A DNA stretch of 64,000 nucleotides from Candidatus Aminicenantota bacterium (GTDB taxonomy: Bacteria; Acidobacteriota; Aminicenantia; UBA2199), in the NCBI GenBank assembly GCA_026393835.1, contig JAPKZK010000150.1, positions 1 through 64,000 on the forward strand, in the 5' to 3' direction. Below the pieces are notes generated by a model. That model did no database searches. It was not told where the DNA came from and saw only the letters and a program-made list of their open reading frames with translations. The position numbers were made by a program, and so were the translations under genes. Of the stretch, positions 18,681-26,336 are shown piece after piece (positions within the stretch are counted from its first letter, which is position 1; every line of letters begins with the position of its first letter).

Positions 18681-19640
18681 TCAAATTTTGAGGATTTCAA
18701 TTTTGGACGGGTTCCATGTGCCCAGTTGGTATTTTTTTTCAGCAATTCTTAAGTGATCGGGAATCTCCAGTATAGGAATACTTTCCATTCGGCGTTTTTC
18801 ATTTATCACCTGGATTGCCGCGTATTCAGAGGTAACCGGGTCTTTGCCCATGATAATTCCTGCCCAATACCAGGGGACTCCCCTGCGGTATGTGCCCCTG
18901 AACCCGTCGCAAAGGTTAAGAATGGTCTTATTTTTGATACTGGGCCGGGCATTGACTTCGGCAAGAAAATCCGGGTCGCCATGGCATTTGGACATATCTT
19001 TGTTCATCAAACTGCCGATGTGATTTTTTAGAAATAAGCTGACCCCGAAATCGCTTTCTACGCATTTCAGCGAAGCCAGGTTGATTATTTTAGAAGCGGT
19101 ATCGGTGATAATACGGGTCAGTTTTTCCTGGGGATGATAGCCGCCGCCGTCATCATTACCAAAGCACCTGACCCCGGTCCCGGTCTTATTGATTTTGAAA
19201 CCACCCTCTTCCAGGTCGGAGTTGGAACGTTCGTAAATGATGATTTGGTTGAGGGCAATGACGCTGTTCAGGCTCTGGCATAAGGCCCGGACCAGTTCCT
19301 GGTGGGGGCGGAGATCGAGGGTCCAGGTATTGCAATTGACTTTGACGGCGACCACATCGTTGGGTACTAAACCCAGGACCGCCCAGCCGTGGGCGGAATC
19401 GGCGGCCCCGGTCAGCGCCAATAGGGCTTTATTGAAAAGGGCGGTAACTTCCTCTTGATTGCATTGGTTGCGTTGGTTAATGGCTTTTGGGTCCTGGGCC
19501 AGGATAACTCTTGATTTTACAGGGGCTGCGCCGGCTAAGGCCCCTTTTAATAAAGAAAAAGTCCCGGCGGCTGCTCCCAACGCTGCAATGGTTTGTGTAC
19601 CGGATTTGATAAAAGCTCTCCTGGTTAGTTTTCTCGACAT
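18681..19640 (-). CDS. DUF362 family protein with Tat signal
   Basis: 319 residues beginning with a twin-arginine signal (LTRRAFIKSG followed by an Ala/Gly hydrophobic stretch), so it is folded before export, consistent with a cofactor. DUF362 words include VAVKVNCNTW, IINLASLK, LKNHIGSLMNKD and ILNLCDGFRG. DUF362 proteins often accompany polyferredoxins in anaerobes and are suspected redox proteins. It lies 13 nt after a DUF6599 gene. A second DUF362 gene is at 45940 beside a polyferredoxin. Confidence 0.8.
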   Translation of the reverse strand: MSRKLTRRAFIKSGTQTIAALGAAAGTFSLLKGALAGAAPVKSRVILAQDPKAINQRNQCNQEEVTALFNKALLALTGAADSAHGWAVLGLVPNDVVAVKVNCNTWTLDLRPHQELVRALCQSLNSVIALNQIIIYERSNSDLEEGGFKINKTGTGVRCFGNDDGGGYHPQEKLTRIITDTASKIINLASLKCVESDFGVSLFLKNHIGSLMNKDMSKCHGDPDFLAEVNARPSIKNKTILNLCDGFRGTYRRGVPWYWAGIIMGKDPVTSEYAAIQVINEKRRMESIPILEIPDHLRIAEKKYQLGTWNPSKIEILKI

Positions 19641-19653
19641 ATTTTCCTCCTTT

Positions 19654-20226
19654 TTATAGGGTTTTATAAATCTCTTCGGCGAATTGGGTTAGCGTCTCTG
19701 TCAGTGTATCGTTGCTCAAGCCGAGGTATATTAAGTATTTTCCTTTGATAAAATAGATGAGGTAATCGGGTTCGTAGTGGTAGGTTTTGCAGGCGGCGCC
19801 GATATTCTTTTCGCTAAAGCCCGGCGGGCAGATGGCTTCATCGGCGTAAGCGGCTTTGGCATTTTCCGCGGACCCCAGTTGGTAAATGTCAAGGGTTATT
19901 GTATCCTGGTTTTTGGGGTTTTCCAGGGCAGCGGTTGTCGTCTCTTTTTTGAGGATAATATGGGTAACGCTGTGGAAGCCATGTTTAATATAAACCTCGC
20001 CGCCGCCGTCGATATAATCGTATATTGTGCCGTTTTTTTGGGGATGATCATAGGTGCCGTAATATTCCGGCGTCTGGGCATAGACAAAGCCGTCCGGGAT
20101 TTTCCCGGGAATAAATGGGTTGTTTTCAGTTTGAGAGAAGGTGGTGAGGAAGGACAACATTAAGAGGCACCGGCAGAGGAAATACGCGGGGCCGCATTTT
20201 TTCTTTGTCAAGCGTTCATTTGTCAT
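19654..20226 (-). CDS. DUF6599-like exported protein
   Basis: 190 residues with an N-terminal hydrophobic signal (FLCRCLLMLSFLTTF). The signature GTIYDYIDGGGEVYIKHGF matches the DUF6599 pattern of a Tyr/Asn-Gly-Gly-Ala/Glu-Tyr motif. Start ATG 20226 has AGGAGAATAC before it. It is followed by DUF362 in the same direction, a pairing that suggests joint function in the envelope; the role is unknown. Confidence 0.65.
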   Translation of the reverse strand: MTNERLTKKKCGPAYFLCRCLLMLSFLTTFSQTENNPFIPGKIPDGFVYAQTPEYYGTYDHPQKNGTIYDYIDGGGEVYIKHGFHSVTHIILKKETTTAALENPKNQDTITLDIYQLGSAENAKAAYADEAICPPGFSEKNIGAACKTYHYEPDYLIYFIKGKYLIYLGLSNDTLTETLTQFAEEIYKTL

Positions 20227-20280
20227 GTATTCTCCTGCCGACTATTTTATTAAAAATAGTATGAAAAGTCTACTAAATAA

Positions 20281-20345
20281 TCAAAAGTTTTGGGAAGTCC
20301 GGAAACCTTTTTTCAAAAAGGTTTCTGGCGCGGTACTTGCCGGTG
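20281..20345 (+). repeat. Dispersed hairpin element, copy A
   Basis: CAAAAGTTTTGGGAAGTCC leads into a hairpin AAACCTTTTT/AAAAAGGTTT (20303-20312 / 20315-20324), then a CG-rich tail. Related copies: 26765-26830 (reverse), 51983-52045 (inside a gene) and a partial reverse one at 5752-5790. Confidence 0.7.
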
Positions 20346-20391
20346 GCCTTACAGGTCTTGCAAGTATTTGAATTTTTGGATAAAATAAGGC

Positions 20392-21396
20392 ATGCTTAAA
20401 AACAAAAATCCTTTACGTCGTGAACAGATCGAATTATTGCCGAAAGTAGAGCTTCATGTGCACCTGGACTGCTGTTTGAGTTTCGGTGTCGTATCCCGGC
20501 TTAAACCCGGTATCACCCGCGAAGAATACGCCGGTGATTTTGTGGGCCGTCCCAAATACAAAGACCTGGCAGATTTCCTTAAAATCATCGACCACAGCCT
20601 GGAACTGATGCAAACAAAAGAAAGTCTTGGCTTAGTCGCCGAAGACCTCTTCCAACAGTTTAAAAAGGACAATGTTATTTATGCGGAAATTCGTTTCGCG
20701 CCTTTTTTACACCTGCGACAGGGTTTGTCTCCGTCAGACGTGGTCGGGACCGTGGAGGAATCTGTTTCCCGGTGTGTGAAAGAGACGGGCATCGAAGCGC
20801 GAATTATTTTATGCACCTTGCGCCATTATACCAAAGAGCAGAGTATGACCACAGTTAAATTAGCAGGGCAGTTTAGCGGTACACGGGTGGCAGCGTTGGA
20901 CCTCAGCGCGGATGAAGCTGGTTTCCCCATAGACGCCCACATTGCCGCCTTCCAATATGCCCGGAAGAAAGGCATTTATTGCACTGCCCATGCCGGTGAA
21001 GCAAAAGGACCGGGAAGTATACGGGAAACGCTTGAATATTTCAAACCTTCCCGCATCGGTCACGGCGTCCGTTGTATCGAAGACCCGCTTTTGATGGATG
21101 AATTAAAAAGGAAAAGAATCCACCTGGAAGTCTGCCCATCGTGTAATGTCCGGATCGGTATTTTTAATACTTATGCCGATCATCCCATCGACCGTTTATT
21201 TAACAGTGGGATTTCGCTGGGCATCAATACCGATGGCCGCGCCATTACCGACATTTCCCTGACCGATGAATATGAACGGTTACAAAACACCTTCGGATGG
21301 GGGTTGGAGCATTTTCGCACCTGTAACCAAAACGCCCTACAGGCAGCCTTTTTACCGGGTGAAACAAAGGCTGCCCTGCAAGAGAAACTGTGTTAA
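20392..21396 (+). CDS. add: Adenosine deaminase
   Basis: 334 residues of the metal-dependent amidohydrolase fold. Zn-binding and catalytic motifs are present in order: ELHVHLD (HxH), DLSADEAGFP, TAHAGEAKG (His and catalytic Glu), RIGHGVRC, CPSCNVRIG and LGINTDGRAIT. The second Asp of the usual DD pair is Gly here (TDGR), a variation I recall in other bacterial members, so activity is still likely but substrate range may differ. It converts adenosine to inosine in the cytoplasm. Only a weak ribosome site is visible. Confidence 0.88.
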   Translation: MLKNKNPLRREQIELLPKVELHVHLDCCLSFGVVSRLKPGITREEYAGDFVGRPKYKDLADFLKIIDHSLELMQTKESLGLVAEDLFQQFKKDNVIYAEIRFAPFLHLRQGLSPSDVVGTVEESVSRCVKETGIEARIILCTLRHYTKEQSMTTVKLAGQFSGTRVAALDLSADEAGFPIDAHIAAFQYARKKGIYCTAHAGEAKGPGSIRETLEYFKPSRIGHGVRCIEDPLLMDELKRKRIHLEVCPSCNVRIGIFNTYADHPIDRLFNSGISLGINTDGRAITDISLTDEYERLQNTFGWGLEHFRTCNQNALQAAFLPGETKAALQEKLC

Positions 21397-21420
21397 TCCC
21401 CAAATGCCTGATATGAAAAT

Positions 21421-21513
21421 AGCCACAAAGGCACGAAGGCACAAAGGTACACCAAGGAGTTTAGTATTAAAAAATTCTTGGTGTACCTTGGTGACTTGGT
21501 GCCTTGGCGGCTA
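21421..21513. repeat. Imperfect inverted repeat of dispersed words after add
   Basis: Left arm 21422-21457 (words of CACAAAGG/CACGAAGG/CACCAAGG) and right arm 21475-21512 (words of CTTGGTG) are near complements around an AT-rich loop. It can form a long hairpin and may act as a terminator. Similar words are at 25660-25735 and 52803-52875. Confidence 0.6.
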
Positions 21514-21750
21514 AAACTCTTTTTTGATTTCAGTTTTTCCTGGGGAGGGGTTGCCTGGAACACAATCGCCAATGGTTACATGATCCGGGAGTGGTGCATT
21601 AAGAAGGTTATTAGGCCGGGTTATTTTCAATTGCCATAAAGGGGGTCCTGGGGGGATTTCCAGGAAGGTGCGGTTTCCCTCGTAGGTGGCTGTCAAATTT
21701 CCCTGGGAAAAGAGGGCCGGTAGGGATGGTGCTGCAATTCACCTCTCAAG
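21514..21750 (-). pseudogene. Family X 3' remnant 1
   Basis: Read leftwards, the frame gives the C-terminal half of family X: FSQGNLTATYEGN, RTFLEIPPGPPLWQLKI, HVTIGDCVPGNP, ending KKEF and stop. Compared with the intact copy at 22604-23008, the N-terminal half and start are missing; the similarity fades near 21750. Confidence 0.65.
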
Positions 21751-21795
21751 CGTCTACCGTAAGGGTCTGATGAGAAAAAAAAATTGAAAAAAAAG

Positions 21796-21824
21796 TTGAC
21801 TTTTCCATCTCAGGTGTTTAATAT
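21796..21824 (+). promoter_or_regulatory. Promoter of GG-leader peptide 1
   Basis: TTGACT (21796-21801), 17-nt spacer, TAATAT (21819-21824), about 100 nt before the peptide start. The promoter of GG-leader peptide 2 (46936-46964) has the same arrangement. Confidence 0.6.
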
Positions 21825-21923
21825 TATGAGATGCATAAAACAAAATTTTCAGGTTTATGGTTTGTTTCCCTTTCCTGCCCAACAGCCAAATCAAATCAAT
21901 TAAAATAACAATAGGAGAATAAC

Positions 21924-22124
21924 ATGAAACACAAATCATTATCCAAAAAGTTAGTTCTAAGCAAAGTGAGCATTTCAAATCTCAGCGAAACGGAATTGCT
22001 CCGGGTAAAGGGCGGTACTCCAACTGATTACTTTGATTGTTGGACCTTGTATAGAGATCTATGTCGGACCGAAGCTCCCTTCTATTGCCCTTCATATTAT
22101 CCTGGTTGTTCCGCATTATGTTAG
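21924..22124 (+). CDS. GG-leader natural-product precursor peptide 1
   Basis: 66 residues. The leader (LSKKLVLSKVSISNLSE, then TELLRVKGG) is the double-glycine type used by class I lanthipeptide-like and related precursors of Bacteroidales and similar phyla (K-L-x-L-x-K...I-x-x-L). The 35-residue core after GG has five cysteines (DCW, LC, YC, GC, terminal C) and several Thr/Ser/Tyr. ATAGGAGAATAAC precedes ATG. No lanthionine synthetase, cyclase or peptidase-ABC exporter is seen nearby, so modification enzymes must be elsewhere. A 9-bp hairpin follows. Confidence 0.7.
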   Translation: MKHKSLSKKLVLSKVSISNLSETELLRVKGGTPTDYFDCWTLYRDLCRTEAPFYCPSYYPGCSALC

Positions 22125-22140
22125 TCGGTAAATAGCGACG

Positions 22141-22175
22141 GGGAGCAGGTCATAAATCTGTTGAGGCCTGCTCCC
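22141..22175 (+). terminator. Hairpin after GG-leader peptide 1
   Basis: GGGAGCAGG (22141-22149) pairs perfectly with CCTGCTCCC (22167-22175) over a 17-nt loop. There is no T tract, so it may stabilise the 3' end or pause rather than terminate. Confidence 0.45.
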
Positions 22176-22308
22176 TGCTATTCCCTGGAAATGAGTTCTC
22201 CTTCTCTTTTATCTATCCCCAAATTTAAAACAACACCGCCGCGGCCTCTATAAAGACCTTCTTAGGCAGCGGATGCCGCCCTCCCTGGGGTCTCTGCGTT
22301 CTCTATGT

Positions 22309-22455
22309 CTAAAACTCTTTTTTGGTTCCGGCTTTCCCGGTCTGGGGGTTGCCGGGATCCCAATCGCCAATGGTTACTTGATCCGATGGTGGTGCGGTAA
22401 GATGATCGCTGGGCCGGGTAATTTTCAATTGCCAGATAGGGGGTCCTGGGGGGAA
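22309..22455 (-). pseudogene. Family X 3' remnant 2
   Basis: Read leftwards this gives PPGPPIWQLKITRPS, QVTIGDWDPGNP and the same KKEF ending as remnant 1. Upstream (rightward) the similarity stops where AGG/AAG-rich and dispersed word repeats begin (about 22450). It encodes only about the last 45 residues of the family. Confidence 0.6.
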
Positions 22456-22489
22456 AGAAGAAAGGAAGCGAGGAAGAGAAGAAGAGCGG

Positions 22490-22612
22490 AAAAGCGGAAA
22501 AAAATCTGTGTGAATCAGTGTAATCTGTGGACGAAAATAATTCGTGTTAATTCGTATAATTCGTGGGCTGTTTTTTCTTCGTGTGTCTTCGCGTTCTTCG
22601 CGGCTATATACC
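22490..22612. repeat. Cluster of dispersed word repeats
   Basis: In order: AATCTGTG/AATCAGTG words, AATTCGTG words (three near-tandem copies) and TTCGCG words ending CGGCTATAT. The same order recurs at 28240-28350. The CTATAT end supplies the stop codon of the adjacent family X gene on the other strand. Confidence 0.65.
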
Positions 22613-23008
22613 TGGTACACAATCGCCAATCGTTACTTGATCCGCTGGCGGAGCATTAAGAAGGTTGTCGGGCCGGGTAATTTTCAATTGCCATATCGGC
22701 GGACCCGAAGGGATTTCCAGGAAGGTGCGGTCGCCATCTCCGGCGTGGGTGATAGTTAGATTCCCCTGGGAAAAGAACTTGAAATCCACCCATGAAGGGA
22801 TGTCGATCAAGCAGTCCTTTTCCAAATTACCGGGGCCGCTGACAATGGAAATGTGTAGGTAGTCGCCTTCGGCGGAGGTTTTTAACGGGAGGGTAATGGA
22901 GCTGTTGTGGCTGATCATATACGCGCTTCGATTGGAATGGTGGTAGACATTCAGGTCACGTTTTTCCGCATTCAATTTGTTATTGACAGTGATTTCTATT
23001 TCCGACAT
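22604..23008 (-). CDS. Family X small protein, intact copy A
   Basis: 134 residues of unknown function; I do not recognise a named domain. The start is at 23008 because AAGGAGGCCCC precedes it; a farther in-frame ATG at 23035 has no site. Conserved words shared with copy B (53469): KRD-NVYHH-N-S, NSS, DYLHIS, GPG-LE, VDF-F, PPGPP/PSGPP-W--K and VTIGD. No signal peptide; predicted all-beta and cytoplasmic. It follows a subtilase gene by 141 nt. The last codons and stop (GGT ATA TAG) come from a dispersed TTCGCGGCTA repeat, which has replaced the KKEF ending seen in the two remnants. Confidence 0.65.
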   Translation of the reverse strand: MSEIEITVNNKLNAEKRDLNVYHHSNRSAYMISHNSSITLPLKTSAEGDYLHISIVSGPGNLEKDCLIDIPSWVDFKFFSQGNLTITHAGDGDRTFLEIPSGPPIWQLKITRPDNLLNAPPADQVTIGDCVPGI

Positions 23009-23149
23009 GGGGCCTCCTTGGTTTGTTTTTGTCACGGGATTATATAAAGGGGGGAGGGGACTGGCTAGAAAACGTCTGTCCCCAACCGCCCCTGGAATGA
23101 TTACCTATCTACTCCTTGGCAGTTCCATTTTAATCTTAATTATGAGTTA

Positions 23150-24010
23150 TCACGTCCTTAAAACCAATCCTGTAGGGTTAATCATTCCGTACCCATAAGC
23201 GTAATCGAATCCTGTTGGCCCCAAATCGATAGAAGTTTGTTCTATTAATTTTTTTAAAGCCTTCTGGTTTCCTATTTCATTGCTAAGCGGATTTTTTTTT
23301 TGATAACTTAACATCAAGGCAACACAACCGGATACAAATGCGGCAGCCATTGATGTTCCACTTTCTTTTTTGTATCCTTTGTCAATCCAACACGATTGTA
23401 TACATTCACCCGGGGCAACAACAGATATCTCTTTTCCTCTTCCAGAATATTGGCTCACTATATAACTCTTCCCATCATAATCAACACTTCCTACTCCAAT
23501 AACCTCGTCATAACAGGCTGGGAATTTTACTGTATATTTGTTGTTTCCTGTGGAGGCAATAACAAATATATTTTTTTCTACTGCCACTTTCAACGCATTG
23601 TGGAGGCTATTATTATTTACATTTGTCTCTAGGCTAAGATTAATTATACGGGCGTTGTTTTCAATAGCCCAATTAACAGCTTTTGTAATCTGAGTCAAGC
23701 TCTTAAAATTTTCGTTATCTGAAATTTTCGCAATCAAAAGTTCTGATTCAGGAGCTATTCCAATAACACCACTTCCTGTTGAACGGGCTCCAATTATCCC
23801 TGCGATATGGGTTCCATGTCCATATATATCAGCAACACTTCCCCCTCCTGTAAAATCATATGTATCTTTAATACCTGTTTTCAAATCCGGATGAGATAAA
23901 TCTATTCCCGTATCAAGAATTGCTATTTTTATATCTTCTCCTTTTGTATATTCCCAAATCTTATCGATAGATAATAGGGATAAGTCCCAATTAACAAAGT
24001 CAGTTTTCAT
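23150..24010 (-). CDS. Subtilisin-like serine peptidase without signal peptide
   Basis: 286 residues forming a complete S8 catalytic domain: ILDTGIDLSHPD (Asp), GHGTHIAGIIGA (His), ASTGNN (oxyanion Asn) and SGTSMAAAFVSG (Ser). There is neither a signal peptide nor an inhibitor propeptide, so it resembles intracellular subtilisins. AAGGAGCAATCTA precedes ATG; the gene starts 15 nt after the surface-protein gene and precedes family X copy A. The region is AT-richer than its flanks. Substrate unknown; a link with the family X protein is suggested by the second locus at 53.5-56.3 kb. Confidence 0.88.
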   Translation of the reverse strand: MKTDFVNWDLSLLSIDKIWEYTKGEDIKIAILDTGIDLSHPDLKTGIKDTYDFTGGGSVADIYGHGTHIAGIIGARSTGSGVIGIAPESELLIAKISDNENFKSLTQITKAVNWAIENNARIINLSLETNVNNNSLHNALKVAVEKNIFVIASTGNNKYTVKFPACYDEVIGVGSVDYDGKSYIVSQYSGRGKEISVVAPGECIQSCWIDKGYKKESGTSMAAAFVSGCVALMLSYQKKNPLSNEIGNQKALKKLIEQTSIDLGPTGFDYAYGYGMINPTGLVLRT

Positions 24011-24025
24011 TAGATTGCTCCTTTA

Positions 24026-25150
24026 TCATTTTTTATCTGTTTCTGTTTTTTCATCGGTTTTAGGTGCATCCGTTTTAGCTGATGCAAAAGGATTTGAACC
24101 AAATCGAAAGGTAATCGATAAAAACGGATTGAGACTGTATACACTCTTGTGCAAATCATCGAATTCCAGCATCTCTTTAACTATCATTCCTTCATCGTAT
24201 TTATCTTTCAAACGATACTGCTTATGAAATGCCACTCCCAGGTTTATTCCAATATTATAATTGTAAATAAATCCAATTCCCGCGAATACAGTGGGATTTT
24301 TAAAATCAATCCCAAGTCCTCCTGTAAGACCAATTCTCCAGGGAGTTGACATCCCTTTGGTCGGCATCCACCAGAAAAATATTGAAGGCACGAAATCCGT
24401 ATCCATCCAGTCCTTCTTGGAACCATCCGTTTTTTGAGCAATTATATACTCATTTGAGTTATTTGCATTATCTTTTTTTACGAAGAAATTATTTGATTTT
24501 CTGAAAAGAGGACTAATAAAGCTGAAACCGTAACTGGTATACCATTTACCCCTGGGAGTTGAATAGCTGCTAATGAGATATTTCCATTTTAGATTGCGTC
24601 GCGTAATGACAATTGTCAGTAGTGCATCCTTTTTTAGCTCCAAATTAACCGGGTGGATATGAACCGAATTTGCCTGTACTTTAATTGCCAGGGCTTTGGA
24701 ATCACAATTAATTTCATTTTTTTCGATTATCCGTAACGTGAGTCTAAGCTTTTCAAGTAGATCAGGTAGCTGTTTCTCCTTCCACTTCCCATAATTCGCA
24801 GGCGTGGCAGCATCTTTTTGAAGTGCGTCAATTTGAAAAAGTAAGTCAACCAAATTATTACATTCCCCGCCCGTTTGCTGATCCTTGGCTATGTTAGGAT
24901 TGCTTGACGACATATCTCCGGCAGTTGATAATGGTGGTATCTCAGTTTCCGATAACACAATTTCAATTTTGTAATCCTCATTACTAAACCAGTTACTTAT
25001 TTTTAAGGAATCTACTTTTTCTAACTGAGTTCTTATCTCAATGATTCCTTTGTTCGGTTCATCCTTGGCCAGGTCGATTTCAATTGAATTGGATTCAGAA
25101 TGTATTAATTGACTTAGTAAAAATAAGGTTATAAAGATTATCTTTCTCAT
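24026..25150 (-). CDS. Exported protein with C-terminal beta-barrel-like region
   Basis: I set the start at 25150 (MRKIIFITLF) because GGAGG lies just before it, inside codons that follow another ATG at 25162. A signal peptide ends near LIHSESN. The N-terminal half has a helical segment with LLFQIDALQKD and LPDLLEKLRLTL; the C-terminal half (from about 200) alternates aromatic and polar residues (GFSFISPLF, FFWWMPTKG, FAGIGFIYNYNIGINLGVAF, LSITFRFG) like an outer-membrane barrel or a surface beta-sheet, ending with a charged Lys/Glu/Thr tail. No family recognised. First gene of the subtilase transcription unit. Confidence 0.55.
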   Translation of the reverse strand: MRKIIFITLFLLSQLIHSESNSIEIDLAKDEPNKGIIEIRTQLEKVDSLKISNWFSNEDYKIEIVLSETEIPPLSTAGDMSSSNPNIAKDQQTGGECNNLVDLLFQIDALQKDAATPANYGKWKEKQLPDLLEKLRLTLRIIEKNEINCDSKALAIKVQANSVHIHPVNLELKKDALLTIVITRRNLKWKYLISSYSTPRGKWYTSYGFSFISPLFRKSNNFFVKKDNANNSNEYIIAQKTDGSKKDWMDTDFVPSIFFWWMPTKGMSTPWRIGLTGGLGIDFKNPTVFAGIGFIYNYNIGINLGVAFHKQYRLKDKYDEGMIVKEMLEFDDLHKSVYSLNPFLSITFRFGSNPFASAKTDAPKTDEKTETDKK

Positions 25151-25190
25151 ATTTTCCTCCATTTATTTTTATATGAGTAACTTCTTTTCT

Positions 25191-25345
25191 CAAAAGTTTT
25201 CCTGGGACAAACTTTCAAAACCCATACGCTCCACTACTCCGCACATTCATAAAACCTTTCCATCTCTCCTCGCTTTATACAAATCCCTCCAATTTACTGA
25301 TCCTGTATTCCCCAAAGTTTTCCTGGGCAAACTTTCAAAACCCAT
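25191..25345. repeat. Duplicated 33-35-bp hairpin element
   Basis: Copies at 25191-25225 and 25313-25345 share CAAA(A)GTTTTCCTGGG and CAAACTTTCAAAACCCAT. Each contains AAAGTTT/AAACTTT arms around TCCTGGG. They lie upstream of the leftward surface-protein gene. Confidence 0.6.
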
Positions 25346-26000
25346 CCACACTGTAAACCACACGCTTACCACTGCCACATCCGCGATCGCTGACCGCCTT
25401 TCGAACGATCTATCATTATTATAGTATAAAAATTCCCCCGGAGTGAGTAATCTCGTTGCAAAATGACGGGTAAAATCGTTGCACGAAAATCAAATGCATA
25501 GAACAAATGATGCGGAATGGGTAATTTTGATGCGAATAAGGTAGCCGCGAAGAACGCGAAGAACCGAGAAGTAGGGCCACGGACGAGCACGGACGGACAC
25601 TGACTAAAGTAATTGATAAAACATGGAAGAACTGCCCACGTTATCAGCGAACACACGGAAAGACACAGAAAAAACCTTGGTGTATCTTGGTGTCTTGTGC
25701 TGGCGTGCCTTGGTGGCGAAAAACAAGCCCACGAATTACACGAATTATCACGAATGACCAATGACCAAAATCCAAATGAACAAAACAAAAACAAGCGCCC
25801 GCGAAACACGCGAAAAACGCGAAAGGTCTTTTTGTGGTTTGTAATTTGTGATTTTCCTTTCATCATCCTATCTTTTCCTCCGCTCTTCCTCGCTTTCATT
25901 TTACCTGTCCGTGTGTCGTCCGTGTTCGTCCGTGACTCTTCTTTTAATTCGCGTCATTCGTGGGTCTGTTTTGATTTGCGCCGGATTTATGATCTAATCT

Positions 26001-26273
26001 ATCCACAAAAGGAGATTCCCTATCTGTATAAGGAAATGCCCCATCTGTATAAGGAAACGCCCCATCTGCAAAATGATAATAGTAATCTGTATAAGGAAGA
26101 TAGTAATCTATAAAGACATTATTGTGATGCGTAAAAGGATTATTTAACCCAATGTAGGCACAATTTAACCCCATATAATCGTGATTCAACCCAATATAAC
26201 CATAATTCTACCCAATAGAAGGAGAGTCCTACCTAATATAAGCGCATTCCCACCCCATACAATGATAATTCCA
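26001..26273. repeat. Thirteen-unit degenerate array with exact 21-nt period
   Basis: Units start at 26001 and every 21 nt to 26253 with no indel. Units 2-7 resemble ATCTGTATAAGGAAA plus a variable end; units 8-13 resemble CCCAATATAA plus a variable end ending TTC-A. The subtypes keep AT-rich bases at the same place in the unit. In-frame stops in some units (leftward frame) argue against a present-day protein. The array ends 63 nt before the XRE regulator gene. Confidence 0.8.
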
Positions 26274-26336
26274 CGAAACCTTTTCTCTTCTTTTTGCGTA
26301 TCACCGGATTCTAAGTAATTTTAGGAGGTAAAAACC

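Larger units (their letters stand above)
25151..26336. other. Gene-poor 1.2-kb repeat region
   Basis: No convincing gene. Contents: a duplicated hairpin (25191-25225 and 25313-25345), dispersed words in several blocks (25540-25610 CACGGACG and CGCGAAGAA words; 25655-25735 CTTGGTG words; 25731-25760 ACGAATTA words; 25905-25960 CGTCCGTG and AATTCG words) and the 13-unit 21-nt array (26001-26273). Open frames of 80-170 codons here are made of these repeats. Confidence 0.65.

Noticed and set aside
20392..21396. Adenosine deaminase as an inactive homologue because of TDGR
   Set aside because: All zinc ligands and the catalytic Glu are present, and TDxR variants occur in bacterial members as far as I recall.
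22273..22659. 128-codon plus-strand frame
   Set aside because: Runs antisense through family X remnant 2 and through dispersed words.
25613..26113. 166-codon plus-strand frame
   Set aside because: Composed of dispersed words and the 21-nt array; no start signal or domain.
25944..26189. Leftward 81-codon frame with heptapeptide repeats
   Set aside because: It arises from the 21-nt period; the adjoining units contain in-frame stops and the start would be TTG without a ribosome site.
26001..26273. CRISPR-like array
   Set aside because: Period is 21 nt with no spacer/repeat alternation, units diverge everywhere, and no cas genes are present.
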